NCBI GenBank assembly: GCA_009760855.2
Contig: WPIO01000047.1
Location: 2,498,001 to 2,562,000, forward strand
Direction: 5' to 3'
DNA: 64,000 nucleotides
DNA from: Cristatella mucedo
Lineage: Eukaryota > Bryozoa > Phylactolaemata > Cristatellidae
Made by a program: the position numbers and the translations under genes. Position 1 is the stretch's first letter. The number at the start of each line of letters is the position of its first letter. The notes beneath the pieces were generated by a model. It was not told where the DNA came from and ran no database searches. It worked only from the letters and a program-made list of their open reading frames with translations. This document shows positions 11,891 to 23,902 of this stretch, piece after piece.

Positions 11891-13012
11891 GTTGTATGAG
11901 AAAATCTGCTCGAGTGTGTGACCCTTGATGTGAGTAGGGCCATGCACATGAGCCAAAAGTGACACTGAGTCAGTCAATGCACGAAATCTGGTGCTGAAAG
12001 CGTCAGATAAGTTATCAAAGTGAACGTTGAAATCATCCATAACGAGGAAGGATCAATTTCTTGCACACAGAATCGAAATGAGATCGGAGAAATCTGAGAT
12101 AAAGAAGGAGTTGTTACCTGGTGGTCGATAGACTACTGCCACTATCGGTAGCTTGTTTTCGGGTGAGACCAAGACAATTGATTCAAAAGACTGCTTCGAG
12201 GGTACTGCAAATGGCTTGAAGTTGGATTTTGAGCTCACGATAACAGCAACTCCACCTCCAGAGTTGATCGAATTATGGGTGTGAAAGAACGAGAAACCAG
12301 ATTGGGTTGCGTCTTTTATTGTCGGGCAGTTTATCGATTTCAGCCAAGTTTCAGTTAGGGCAAGCAGGTCGATACCATTTTCATAAATAAGGTCGCTTAT
12401 CACCACAGGCTTATTGCAAATTGAGCGAGGATTCCAAAGGCAAGTGTAAAGTCCGGCCGATGGAGTTACAACAGGCCTGATGACCACTAAGTTAGAGAGA
12501 TTAACAGTGACAAATGTGGGGGAGCGTGCTGAGTGGTACGAGACAATGCTAGGAATACCAACGAGCGGGTACTTAGCTCGTAGTTCCTGCCCAATGAGCA
12601 CCAGCTGGCCTGATGGTTCTGGCCACAGTGGTGGCTATAGGGTGCTTTTCATTTGTTAATACATAATTCGTGAATCTTTGAAACAGCAATAATATCTAGG
12701 AATGCATTTAATCTACGATGACGAAGCGATAACAGCTGCTGACGATCATAACTGACGTGCAGGTTACTAGCCGCCGGCATAGCTAAGCCAGCCGCCGGCA
12801 TGGGCGACCCAGCAGCCCGAACCGATAAGCGTTTAGTTATCCGTAGGCACGTAATTTCTTATGTGCTATGGTCGAATAAAAATCACAATAACTTTAAACA
12901 GGTCTTAGCTGTATCGTTTTCGTATACGATGTTCGCAGGAACTTCGGTTTTCGGAAGAATTCTGCAACGAACGCGAACGCACGTTAGAGTGTTCTATGTT
13001 TGGAGGCGAGTA

Positions 13013-15240
13013 CTAGGCAGTCTGATTGATAAAATTAAGGATACCAGTTACTGGATAACCTGTTACCAATCTCTTACAGTGGTAGAAGAAATATGGTCTT
13101 AAGCCATTTGGCTATAAAAGCAGCAACCAAGCTAATAGGTATTCAAGTTTCCAAATTTCATGGGCTTACTTAATAATTTCTAAATACGAACTCGTCTCAA
13201 CACGGACTCAGCATCAGCTCTCCAGCTGTAATGCTTAACCGTTTTTAACTTTAAAGGCTTATATGAAGTAAGCTCGTGACCGGATTAGTCGTCGGGTATG
13301 GCGTCATTAGTAATTTTTTATTTCTTAGCCATTTGCATGCCCTTAGCTGCTTGATATCAATTCTTTGTTGTCATTAAAATCAATATCTGAATGAAGCTAC
13401 TTCAGCTGGGCTTCTAAAAAATCAGTAACTGGAAACAACGGTGAATCTCAGTAATGAGGGGATCATTTTCAACTTACACTTCAGAAATGTCATTTCCACG
13501 GGCAGATCGTCCAGCTTGCTAAATCTGGGTGAGCTAGCCTGCGAGTAGGTTCAAGTTACGATGTATCGTTTCGTACTATCTCTTGAAGTGTTTTTATCAT
13601 CACAGTTTTGTTGAGTGGGTAATATTACTTCTATAAGGACGTTTAATCAAAACCTTTCTGCAATTGATAGCTATATTTAAGTTATATTGTTTTAAGGTAA
13701 AAATTATTTATATCCATTGCAAAAATATCATGAATCTTAAGGAAATTAGCAATTTTAAAACTAATAAACTGTAATAAGCATCTGTTATCATCAAGTAAAT
13801 TTGCACCCGTGAAAAAATTAAGTGCATACCATGCAATGCTACCTATAACACTCTTTGGCGACACCATTTGATTTTTATTGAAGCAGAAACCATTTGGAAA
13901 CAAGATTAATTTGATAGGACTTTCATTCTATTGTGTAAACAGCTTACCAACTAAGATACTTTCTGTTGAGCTGATGCATTTTGGGAAAATGAACTTCAAA
14001 AAATCTAGATGAAAACTCACACTAAAAGCTTAGATGCCATACCCATCATGCATTGGCATTGCTTAACTGCAATTTTAGTAGCAAATAATACTAGATGAAT
14101 GTGCTAAAGTTCAAGTTAGGAAAGGACTGTCAATGTCATCATAAATGCAAATATCTCCTATCATCTACTAAAACCAATTAAGTCTTTTCTCCGTAAGAAT
14201 TAGGAGTTGCAAAGCATTTGGAAATTTACACCGGTACTAACCAAATTGTCTGGTGTAATGTCAGCTATTTTTAAGCAAGCGACCTTTGAATATCCATGCT
14301 GCTATCTGGGTTTTGGATATTAACTCTCACTTTCCTTACTTTACTGCGAGGCAATTTTCTGTAGGCTTGGAATATAAGCTTAAAAGGACTTTTAATTTGT
14401 TCTGCTTCCAGTGGGATATAAAGCTACCAGTTAAATCGAGCACATGTTTTCTGTCGATTGTCAGTTCTGTTGGTACGATCAAAGCTGTGGTCCTGCAAAT
14501 GTACGAGCTTTGCATCATCAATAAGTATGGTGGTATAGCACTAAGCCTGAAAGGTCTTTGAAAGCTGCCCCCTTATATAAATGATAGATCGTATGCTGTT
14601 TTTTGAACAGATTCGGAAAAAATCTTTCTTTTGAAACTAGACTTCTTGGAAATGTCATCACATAAAATGTAGCTGGCTATTTAATAAATTTACTAGACGT
14701 GTGTAAAATGATTAATATTGATTTTGTGGCCGTCTTCTACTTAAGGAATTGACTGTAAGACAGTTTAACTTTCCTTTCCTAAATGCAGTGTGAAACACGA
14801 TTTTTTTGACATCAAAATGCTACTGGAATTAGATTGTCTGATGCACATGACTCTGTCGCTTCGGAAGAGGTCTTAGTCGTCGAATTTTCTCTCCACATAT
14901 TCAGAAACATTTCGGTATTACGTGCAAACAGTGAAGTATGAGCGGGTGCATGGAATTCATGTACCAGGCGCTTGATTGGGGGGAAGTGTGTCAAATTTAT
15001 ATTCAATTATTCCTAAAATGTCTAGAAATAGAAATATTAATATAGTTGGCTTAGTAGTTTCTATTGTTATAGTGATTCCTTAACATTCTAATTGTGTTAG
15101 AATAATATTACTTGGCAAAGCTACGGAGCTTGAGGAATGGCAGAATGGCCACAAGTTAGCAATAAATTATAGGCGGCCTATCCCATTTGAGCTCAGGCCG
15201 AACCAGATAGCGCCTCGAAATTCAGTTCTCTCCCTCTCTC
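13013..15240. other. No recognised gene
   Basis: AT-rich sequence with only short frames and no recognisable motif, tRNA-like element or LINE tail. Confidence 0.55.
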
Positions 15241-15253
15241 TGTCTTTCACACC

Positions 15254-15367
<114 letters not shown>

Positions 15368-15598
15368 GTGGCGTACTACACTAGAATATCGTGAAGCTAT
15401 TGCAAACTTCGTCTCACTTTCACCGGCTATAACTATTATATCTCTGTGTGAAGGAATACGAAGCTTGCAGCCAGGGAGCACTGGGCGGAGACCTCGTGAT
15501 GGCTCTCTCAGACTGCCTACGCAGCCGCTAGCTCACGACCGGTGGAAGGGCAGACGATGACTCGGCAGTCCTGCCCAAAGCCATGGATTAGCGGCATC

Positions 15599-15892
15599 TG
15601 TGGGGACATCAATCTACCACAAACTGCCGCGAGCTGTCGGGCGGGATCGGAACGAACAATGGCCCGACAGTGTGAAAAACAATGCACGCATGAAATATAA
15701 GGGCAGCCGGAGGATTACAACGGGTAGGGGAGGACGAGATCCCTCGACGATGGCAGCCGTCTAGTGTGTGTAGACTGGGCTTGGCCGGCGGCCGGCGTAA
15801 CTTGAAATAAAGGTTTTGGTGTTGGAGCCAACCGACTTGCTGCTCGGTCGCGCTACCCAGCCCGACGGCAGGTCGTGCGGAGGGCTGTCACA
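15599..15892 (+). mobile_element. Possible solo LTR
   Basis: About 294 bp begins TGTGGGGACA and ends GCTGTCACA, i.e. TG...CA with matching TGTG/CACA ends. It contains a TATA-like ATATAAGGG near 15695 and an AATAAA at about 15807, in the order expected for U3-R-U5. The flanking 5-mers (GCATC and CTCTG) do not match, so no target duplication supports it. It could equally be a promoter-like unique sequence. Confidence 0.3.
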
Positions 15893-15949
15893 CTCTGCTC
15901 AGTTATCTTAACCGTCTACTCTGTAGATATCCATTGACTGTTACCTATA

Positions 15950-16200
15950 GTGACCAAAGGCTCATTGTTACAAAAGCGATGGGCTCCCAGCGGTACTAAT
16001 GTCAGCCAAGGCGCGATGAATACGGGTGACTCCGCAATCTTGAAGCGTGGCTTGTTACTTGTAGGTGCTAGACTAAGGCACGCAGGTACGCCGGCTTAAG
16101 CAGGAACACGGCAGCGAATAAGGGAGCTCATGCTGTAACATATTCAGTCAATATACATTATATAGACAAGTTTTGTGACGGCAGCGGGTTGCTGACGGCG
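15950..16200 (+). repeat. Repeat A, copy 3 (partial, diverged)
   Basis: Resembles the first 200 bp of repeat A: 'gttacttgtaggtgct' is shared with position 48, followed by similar cgcaggta.gccg and acggcagcga blocks. Similarity is lost after the 'gagctcat' block. Confidence 0.5.
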
Positions 16201-17090
16201 TTTAAAAGCGGACAAGACACACATCGACGGTTCTGTGGCATAGGGCTTAAATCAGCTCCAAAGCCTCTAAGAGGGAATTACGGCTAACTGACTATCTTAT
16301 GGACCGGCTTTTAGTAAGGCCACAGCCCTTGATTAACAACACAGCGCACATATCTCAGAACAAAAGGATGCATTTTAACACACAAATTTTGGAGGTGGAG
16401 GCAAGACTTGCTAAAGATTTGCGTTGCCAACCGACGGTGGCAGATGCAGAGCCAATGCAGGTAAGCTTGGGTTGCCTGGCGGTTAAATTATTCGGTGCTT
16501 AACACAGTTAGCTTTTTGTACGGTCTGAGCCGTACATTGAACATAGCCCACTGTTTCGGGAAAGTATTGAAGTTTTTCTGTTAAAAGATAAACTAATTAC
16601 GCATGCAATCCTAACTTTTAGGGATGGCCAAATGAATGAAATACAGCAAATAAAACTACTTTGTAAGACCCATATATGCCGGAAGTAGTACATTAAGCCC
16701 AACAACATGACTTTTTCTATTCAAATAACAGCACCTAAACTGCGTTTTTTCAGTGAACTTTATAAATAGATGCTAACAAACTCTAAACGAACGAGCAGAA
16801 CATTAGTTAAAACTGTGAAAAGCATTGTTTTTCAAAATAATGACATGCCCCCTTGAGGTGTAAAGTACGACTTGTAGTTCGAGCAATCAAAGCGTAATCT
16901 TAATCGCAACATGCGTAGCCAACTCTTTGACTACTAGTTAACCTTAAATAGTGGTTATCCAAGACTTTAGCTCATAACTTACTCATCATGCATATATTTG
17001 CATTGGTATGTTAAGGATAGTTCACAAACCGGAAGTGTGTGTTATACGGCAACTAGACTCAAGGGAAGGATAATTTATGATAATAATAAG
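16201..17090. other. No recognised gene
   Basis: Short frames only (for example 16299-16502), without motifs. Confidence 0.5.
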
Positions 17091-17094
17091 GCTA

Positions 17095-17232
17095 TTTAGA
17101 TCCAGCGATTAAGGTGCTAGCCCCGATCATGGTCTGGCTGAGATCGTGGGCTAGAGCCCCGAAGTATATGTAAAGTGTTTGAATAGATATTACGTTCCCT
17201 TAGGGCACTATACAAACTAATTGTATTTTTAT
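17095..17232 (+). mobile_element. SINE-1 (tRNA-derived), copy 1
   Basis: The box A-like region 'cagcgattaaggtgct' and box B-like 'gatcgtgggctagagccccg' are spaced as in a tRNA gene. They are followed by the SINE-1 tail (gtaaagtgtttgaatagatatta...ggcactatacaaa). It is diverged relative to the copy at 63383. Confidence 0.75.
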
Positions 17233-17598
17233 ATTAAATGTCTTGATAATTGACTCTCGCCGGGACCAGAGTAACTAAGGAGTTTATAGCCTTCAACATC
17301 TGTTAATGTGGTGACCCCTAGTCGGTTTCCAGTCGCGGCCATTACCAAAATTGAAAGCTGCAAACGCTGGACAGGACAGGGTGCCACCCGCATGGTTTAC
17401 GTAGCGTGCCGTTCACTGTGAATTACACTGCAAACATAAAATTATTTAAATCCAGGGGAAATCTAGGTGATTTTGAAATTCACATTTTCCCCGTTTTTAG
17501 CTTGATATTTGTATTGGCGAACGCGGGTCGGAAGCGTGGTCTTATCGCCGGCTAGGGTTTGACTGGCGCTAGAGCCTTGTAAAAGTTCTGTAAGATAA

Positions 17599-17735
17599 TA
17601 TAATTCATTTATATAGCGCCCCAAGAGAACTTAATCTCTATTATGGCGCTTCACATATGCCTTGGGGCTCGAGCCTACGACCTCAGTCTGACCTTGGTCG
17701 GGCAAGCACCTTAACCGCTGGACCAAACCAAAGGT
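17599..17735 (-). mobile_element. SINE-1, copy 2
   Basis: Reverse complement of the SINE-1 layout. The tail (taattcatttatatagcgcc ... cttcacatatgcc) comes first on the plus strand, then box B (ggggctcgagcctacgacc) and box A (accttaaccgctggaccaaacc). With copy 1 it forms an inverted pair about 370 bp apart. Confidence 0.85.
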
Positions 17736-17819
17736 GCTTATTTGCCTTTGTAATAAATCATATGTGAGATGCATAGCACTGTTTTGGGCTATTATATTTC
17801 ATAGCTTGCTATTGTTACG

Positions 17820-17945
17820 AACATGGTATACGGCTTCCAAGTCGGGTCAGAACTAGGCCGCAAACGCTGCGCTCCTAGAGGTGCTATCCTCAGCCAGCTC
17901 GCTACGAATAGCGGTAACGCCGCAGCCTCGTAGTATGGCTAGTTA
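17820..17945 (+). repeat. Repeat A, copy 2, left piece
   Basis: From about 17890 this matches the start of the window (ccagct.gct.cgaata.cggt...gccg.ag.c....tagta.ggctagtta). It stops at AGTTA (17941-17945), where a LINE-A copy has inserted. The remainder resumes at 20266. Confidence 0.8.
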
Positions 17946-20265
17946 ATAATAATAATAATATTAATAATTCACTTGATAAAGCGCCCTGAGAGAACTCAAT
18001 CTCTCTCTAGGCGCTTTACATTTGCTGCAAAGTGAAATGCAATTGAATGGTAAGTAAAATCATGCTTGCAAAACAAACAAAATGAATAATATGGTTAGGG
18101 TTGACATGCACAGGGTCAGCATTCAAATGTGGTTAGTGGCAGCATGCACAGTGTCAGCACGCATAAGCACATCAAGAACGAATCACAGGGATCCGCAAAA
18201 TGCTGTCCTAAATAGTCCTAATAGTTCCAGGCTTTGGGAGCATATGAACTAAATGCACGGTCTCCAAAGGATTTAAGGTTGGTACGAGGTATTTCTAGAC
18301 TGTTGGATTCCGAAAAGCCGGTGGTACGATGCTTGGCCTGATGGGGTTGTATATCTGAAAGATAGGCTGGAGCCATAGAATGAAGGGACCTAAAAGTGAG
18401 CAACAAAACCCTGAACTCAATCCATTGCTTGACTGGTAGCCAGTGCAGCACGGCGAGAAGTGGAGTAATGTGGCAACTGCGACGCACACGACAGTCAAGT
18501 CTAGCTGCCGAGTTTTGCACCAGCTGCAATCGCCTGATCGCATATGCTGGTAGGCCAGTAAGCAGTGAGTTGCAGAAGTCGAGACGGGATGTCACGAATC
18601 CATGGACCAACATAGATGTGGTATCTTTATCTAAACAAGCCCGAATTTTGGCAAGGTTATGAAGCTGAAAATAGGTGGATTTGACTGTGGAGCTGATATG
18701 GTCGTATAACGAGAGGTCGCTTTGGAATATGACACCTAGATTTCGAGCTGATTCAACTGGAGATATGCTGGCAAAGCCAATTTTGAGAGTCAGCCTTTCC
18801 AATTTCTGAATCACACTGGGTTTGCCCATAACTAGTAAGTTAGTTTTGTCATCGTTTAGTTTTAGATAATTTGCTGCCATCCATGTGCGGATGTCATCGA
18901 TGCATGCAGCTAGTGAGTTGAGAGAATTCAAGGTGCTCGAAGGCTGGGAGGGATCAAAGCAAGGGTACAACTGAGTGTCATCCGCATAGAAGTGAACGCC
19001 TACATTGTGCTTGGCAATCACATCAGCAAGAGGCAGAGTATAAACCGTGAAAAAACCCGAACCTAGCACTAAGCCCAGAGTTACTCCATATTTCAGAGGT
19101 ACTTTAGATAATCTTTGTCCATTCACGTCAACACTCTGGAGTCTCCCACTGAGATAGGACCTGAACCACTGCAGAGCAGTGCCAGTGACGCCCAGGCGAG
19201 ATGAGAGGTGCTCTAGAAGAACTTTGTGATCGATGGTGTCAAAAACTGCCGAAAGATCGAGCAAAACAAGCAGAGACACTCTACCCATGTCTGCATTCCT
19301 AAGTAGGATGTTGTATACCCTAAGAAATGCTGACTCTGTGGAGTGATTTGCTCTAAAGCCAGACTGGAGCTTACTAGCAAGGTGTGAGGTTTCAATATAT
19401 GAGTTCAGCTGGTCTGCCACGACCCGTTCCAGTCTCTTTGATAGAAATGGTAAAAGGGAGGCTGGGCGGTAGTTGGTCAAGTTCTCTTGTTCTAGTGTAG
19501 TTTTCTTGACAAGTGGCCTGACTACAGGTTTTTGAAAACTGCTTGGACACGACCTGAGGCTAATGACATATTAATGATGTTAGTTGTGCATGGCAGCAGC
19601 AGATCAATGCAACGTAGGAGCAGGACAGTGGGAATTGGGTCCAGAGGACTTGTTGTCTTCTTTGATTGAGATACGAACTTTAGGACTAGATCACTAGTGA
19701 TCTGCTTAAATGCAGACATTGAGGTGCAGCCAGGAACCGAGGAACAGCATTCTAGTGGGAGGTTGTTATCGCAGGGATGGATTCCCTGATCTTGTCTATC
19801 TTCTGTACAAAGAATCGAGAGAAGCGATCGGCTAGATCATCACACGGATCATCAGGTAAGGAGGTAATCTGTGAACGGTTGAGGAGATGGTTTATTGTCG
19901 ACATCAGCATTTTTGAATTGTGCATCTGTGATTCAACAATGTTTTTACAGAAGGTAGACTTGGCCTTTGCTAGGATCGATTGGTACGACCTACAGTAGTC
20001 TTCATATGCCTGTCGATGGACAGTTAGTCCGGATTTTGTGTATGCTTTTTCAAGCTTTCATTTAGTAGACTTGGCTAGTTTAATGTCTGTGGTAAACCAT
20101 AGGCCGTCTGGGCCGGGCCGCACAGTACGCTTTGTCAGAGGTGCAAACTCGTCGAGTGTGTCAGCCAGTGTCGTGTTGTAGCTATCAACCAATGATGACA
20201 GATCGGAGGGAGGATTGAGCAGCAGAGGTGAAGCAGATACTCTCGCACGGACACCATCGATGTCA
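17946..20265 (-). mobile_element. LINE-A copy 3, 5'-truncated, inserted in repeat A
   Basis: Minus-strand insertion flanked by AGTTA at 17941-17945 and 20266-20270; repeat A copy 1 (around 44-52) shows the uninterrupted site. On the minus strand it runs from the linker between endonuclease and RT (20265-19720), through the pre-RT segment (19719-19522) and the RT ORF (19480-18218), to a 3' UTR with the AAGCGCC...GGCGC hairpin and a (TTA)n tail at 17946-17970. The 5' truncation lies within the linker. Confidence 0.92.
18218..19480 (-). pseudogene. LINE-A reverse transcriptase, frame largely open
   Basis: A 420-codon frame covering fingers, palm and thumb. Motifs in order: TNYRPASLLPFLSK near the start, motif A LLDLSAVFDTIDH (about residues 72-84), motif B degraded (GVTLGLVLG instead of GVPQGSVLG), motif [11 protein letters not shown] (about 163-172), then the WMAANYLKLNDDK block and a C-terminal thumb with [10 protein letters not shown] and ITPLLAVLHWLPV. 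The YADD catalytic pair is present, but motif B lacks its PQG core, so activity is doubtful. The upstream domain reads in another frame (19719-19522). Confidence 0.9.
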
Positions 20266-21600
20266 AGTTACTTGCAGGTGATGTGCCAATGCATTCAGGT
20301 AGCCAAAGTAGAGGAAATACGGCAACGACGACGAGTGCTCATACCTTAGCTTATCAAGTCGGTATCCATAATGCTGACGTGTGTGCCTATTAGAAGCGAT
20401 GGTTATAATCGCTTAAAAGCAGCAATCACCTACACCTGTAACTGAGAACTAGGGCCAAAAGCTATTTCTTGTCCGGCCCGGCCATTCTCAGGCCACGCCG
20501 CCGGTTGAGTATGCCGCAAGAGGAGCAGCCATTCGATACAACCTCTTTCATTCAAACAATATCGCATATGCAAACAACAGCAGTGGAACGAAAAACCAAA
20601 TTTCTGAGGACCCTATACATGTACATTAGGCTACCCTGTAGGGGCAGAGGAAAGACGAGGCCACCTTTCCCGACGGGGGTGGGATATTTTCTTATCAGAC
20701 TGATGACGAAGACGAGTGGCAATCCTCATGAGAATCGGCCAAGACAAAATTAATACGGCTTTAGCCGCAGTAATGAGGATTCAGTGGCGCGGTAATCTCA
20801 GCTTTCGGAACGGGCCTATGGACGACAAGCTACAGAGGAAACGTGGAATATAAAATCACCAAGAGCACGGTTATATCGTGAAATGGCGTCATGCCACCGT
20901 CTAGGTCGCGTAGCTGCCAAGGCTGTGACAATTATCACGTTACAGCCGTCCCTGCCGACCAAACCAAGCGTGGGTACACAACAAGGCTGTGTGGCCCAGA
21001 GCTCACACCAGCTCCAAGGCCATTATCTCGAGTCTCCAATCTGTACTCTTGTCACAAAGAGCTGGTTTTATAAACTATCGCATATAGGCATAATCACGAC
21101 TAATAACGAACCACCATAATTCGACTGGCTATGCTGGTCTGTCAGCAAGATTCACACGTCAGCAATCGGTATCTTGCTTATGCCGTATCTTCGAAAGCAT
21201 TGATCCTCATATAAACTTGAAATTTGAAATGCATCATTTTTTTTCATTTGAACGTCATTCAAGCCATGTCGTGTGTATATTGAACTTTATTAGATTGTAT
21301 TATTTTAATGGTGAGCTTGCTTTCGTCGGCCATTACGTTTTTTGTTAGGCTGCCAAGTGCCGTGCAAATGTCACTTCCATGCTAATAATGATCAAATCAC
21401 AGTGAAATTTGAGATATACACTGATGATAAGTGCTTCAAAGTTATACGACAGTGAGCGAGTGAGTCGGGCCCTTTTTTAATCGTCTGCATTATTTACGTT
21501 ATCACCTATCTTCAACAGAGTTCTCCAAAATTTTGTCTTTGGTACCTTTATAACTATAAGGCTTGATCAATCCTGACTACGCTGACTTTTAGTTTGAAAT
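20266..21600 (+). repeat. Repeat A, copy 2, right piece
   Basis: Collinear with 46-1395, from 'agttacttg.aggtg' to 'gagtcgggcccttttttaatc' and 'caatcctgactacg'. It diverges after about 21600. Substitutions and small indels spread throughout show it is an old copy. Confidence 0.85.
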
Positions 21601-22030
21601 ATATGCTCGGGTTGAATTTTTACAAGTGAGCGTAACCTCAGTTTTGTAGTACATAGAGTAAGCATTGCACGACTTTGAATGTCATATAATCTATTTTTGC
21701 TTATTAAAAGCAATTTTTGACGCTTGCAGAAACAAATTTCTATAGACGTGTCGTCAGTTACCGACAAATGTCTTGCATCTTGTGATAGGCTTAGAATATG
21801 TTTACAGTGTATGGTATTAAATCTGTTCACTTTAAAAATAGCCATGTTTGGCTTAGGTCAGCTACAAAAACTAGACCTTGACTTTTACAAGTCATCAGAA
21901 TGTCAGCACGATAGCTATCGTTACGTCCAAATATAGCTTACGTTAGCCTTTTGTGTGCCAATAAGCGAACCGATAGGTGTGTTTGAGAAATATCAATACA
22001 TTTGCTGTGGGGGGAGATAAATGCCAGGGG
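21601..22030. other. No recognised gene
   Basis: Short frames on both strands without motifs. Confidence 0.5.
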
Positions 22031-22423
22031 CTGAAGCGTGACTGCCGACTTCTCAGCCATAGGCGACGTCCCTCTGATTGTCTTTTACATTCTCGCTCAG
22101 TCTGCCATGACCAGCTAATAGTTCATGAGAAAATTGCTATGAATGACTGACTTTTTTGTCTTGACTTTGTGTCCGCGGGAATCACATACCGGCCGATTGC
22201 AACCGACTCAACACCAGCAGGCGTCTATTTCTTTGATACCCATAGACTAATCTAAACCGCCAGTATTGTCGCCATTTTCACTGTGCCTCTTTCAATTTCA
22301 AGTGGCTCCAGTCTAGTTAAAGCAATCTTTCGAATCTCTTGCTTTGCGTTTATCCGACAAAAACTGCCAGTGGTGACATTAGTCAATGACCCCACCCCCC
22401 AGGTACCAAGTCCTGCTTTATCT

Positions 22424-22678
22424 TTTGTGGGTTCATGAGATTCCTTCTTTGTTTGCTTATGTCTGCCGACACTGTTGCATACTGCCACTAACCATACTTT
22501 CACGCTGACCCTGTTCATGTCACCGCAGAACATGTTATTCCTGTTGTTTACTAAGCATTCTACTACTAACTATTCGAACGTGCTTCCTTTGCCGCAACTG
22601 TAAAGCACCTAGAAAGAGGTTGAGTTCTCTAAGGCGCTAGGGCGCTTTATCAAATGTACTAACTATTATTACTAATAT
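22424..22678 (+). mobile_element. LINE-A 3'-end fragment nested in LINE-A endonuclease
   Basis: The 3' UTR (gctgacactgt.g.atgctgccactaacca...), the AAAGCACC...GGCGCTTTATCAA hairpin and a (TTA)-rich tail lie between two copies of TATCT (22419-22423 and 22679-22683). The broken host sequence on both sides rejoins as the endonuclease segment '...tatctcagatt' seen intact at 9158-9170. Confidence 0.88.
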
Positions 22679-23902
22679 TATCTCAGATTACTGTAATCCT
22701 ATTTCTATTTGCGTCCAAATATTGAATCTTTCCTCGTTACGGAGATTTTAATATCAATTTTGATAGGTTGTCTGATGCCTTAAGCCCCGAATATTTCCAC
22801 TTCTGACTCATTTTCTCTGAGGCTGCTCACCTAAATTACCGTACTCACGCGAAGCATCCCACTTAGACCGACTAACGATGCTCTTTTTGTTGACATTGTC
22901 AATGCTGCCACAGTAAAAGTGGTCATGCTTTCTTTAAAACAAATTGCAAGTTCCTATACATAGACTAAGTTCTTTTAGATAGTTATGTTATTTCTTTGTA
23001 TTATTAGCACTGTTAGATGGTAGTAATAATCAGTATTACTATTATTATGTATTTATTCACTGTCCATTATAAACTGTTTCCTCATCCCTAACTGTTTATA
23101 TATTATTTTTGTTGTATATTATTGCATATATTTTTAATTTATTTTTTTCAAATAATTATAAAAATGCATTTATAGGATATCACCCGAATAACCTGTCGTT
23201 TACAGCAGACGTAAACCTAGCTAGACCTACTGGAAGAAATAATGAATAAGGATCGAAAAGATCTTGAATATCTGTCCATCGACAGTCATAGGAGGTACTA
23301 CTTTATATCGTACTAATCAATCCTAGAAAAGGCCAAGTGTTGCTTAAAAACTGTTGAATCACGAATGCACGATCAAAAAATGCTTATTTATACGATCTAC
23401 CGTTTAATTAGGACCCTTCCAAGTTAGCTCTTTAATTAGTGATCCTTGTGAACTTAAAGCTGATCGCTTCTCCAGCTTCTTCGTTAACATGGTAGACAAG
23501 ATCATGGAATCCATCACCAAGGTGGAAGAATCCCCTTTGAAACAAGTCCCTACAGCTTCTTTACGTCTACTTTCAAAGTCCTTACGAGTGACCTCATCCT
23601 GAAATTCATCATTCCCAATCATTGAAGACAGCTAGTCTACTAAAACCTATATCATTACTATGTCACTAGCCTCAGGTCATATCCCAGCACCTTTCTAAAA
23701 AGCAGTAGTCAGCCCACTTCTCAAGAAAGCAACACTAGACCAAGAGAACTTAAGCAACCACCGCCCAGTCTCCCTTCTGCCATTCCTATCAAAGACACTG
23801 GAACGGGTCGTGGCAGACCAGCTGAACTCATATATCGAAACTTCCCACATTGATAGTAAGCTCCAGTCTAGCTTTTCGGCTAATCACTCCACGAAGTAAG
23901 CA

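Larger units (their letters stand above)
10046..13012 (-). mobile_element. LINE-A copy 2, 5' half only (right arm), split by a 1.4-kb insertion
   Basis: Reverse-orientation counterpart of 8247-9808. The 5' UTR is at 12640-13012, endonuclease part 1 at 12601-11892, and the endonuclease end plus linker at 10485-10046. Part 1 keeps an open frame of 182 codons (12601-12053) with ALTETWLKS, GGGVAVIVSS and AVVYRPPG. The SDH part is an open frame at 10479-10051. The two arms differ at many sites (for example VYRPPG here, VY-stop-PPG on the left), so this is an old duplication or two related insertions. A foreign segment (10491-11890) interrupts it. Confidence 0.85.
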
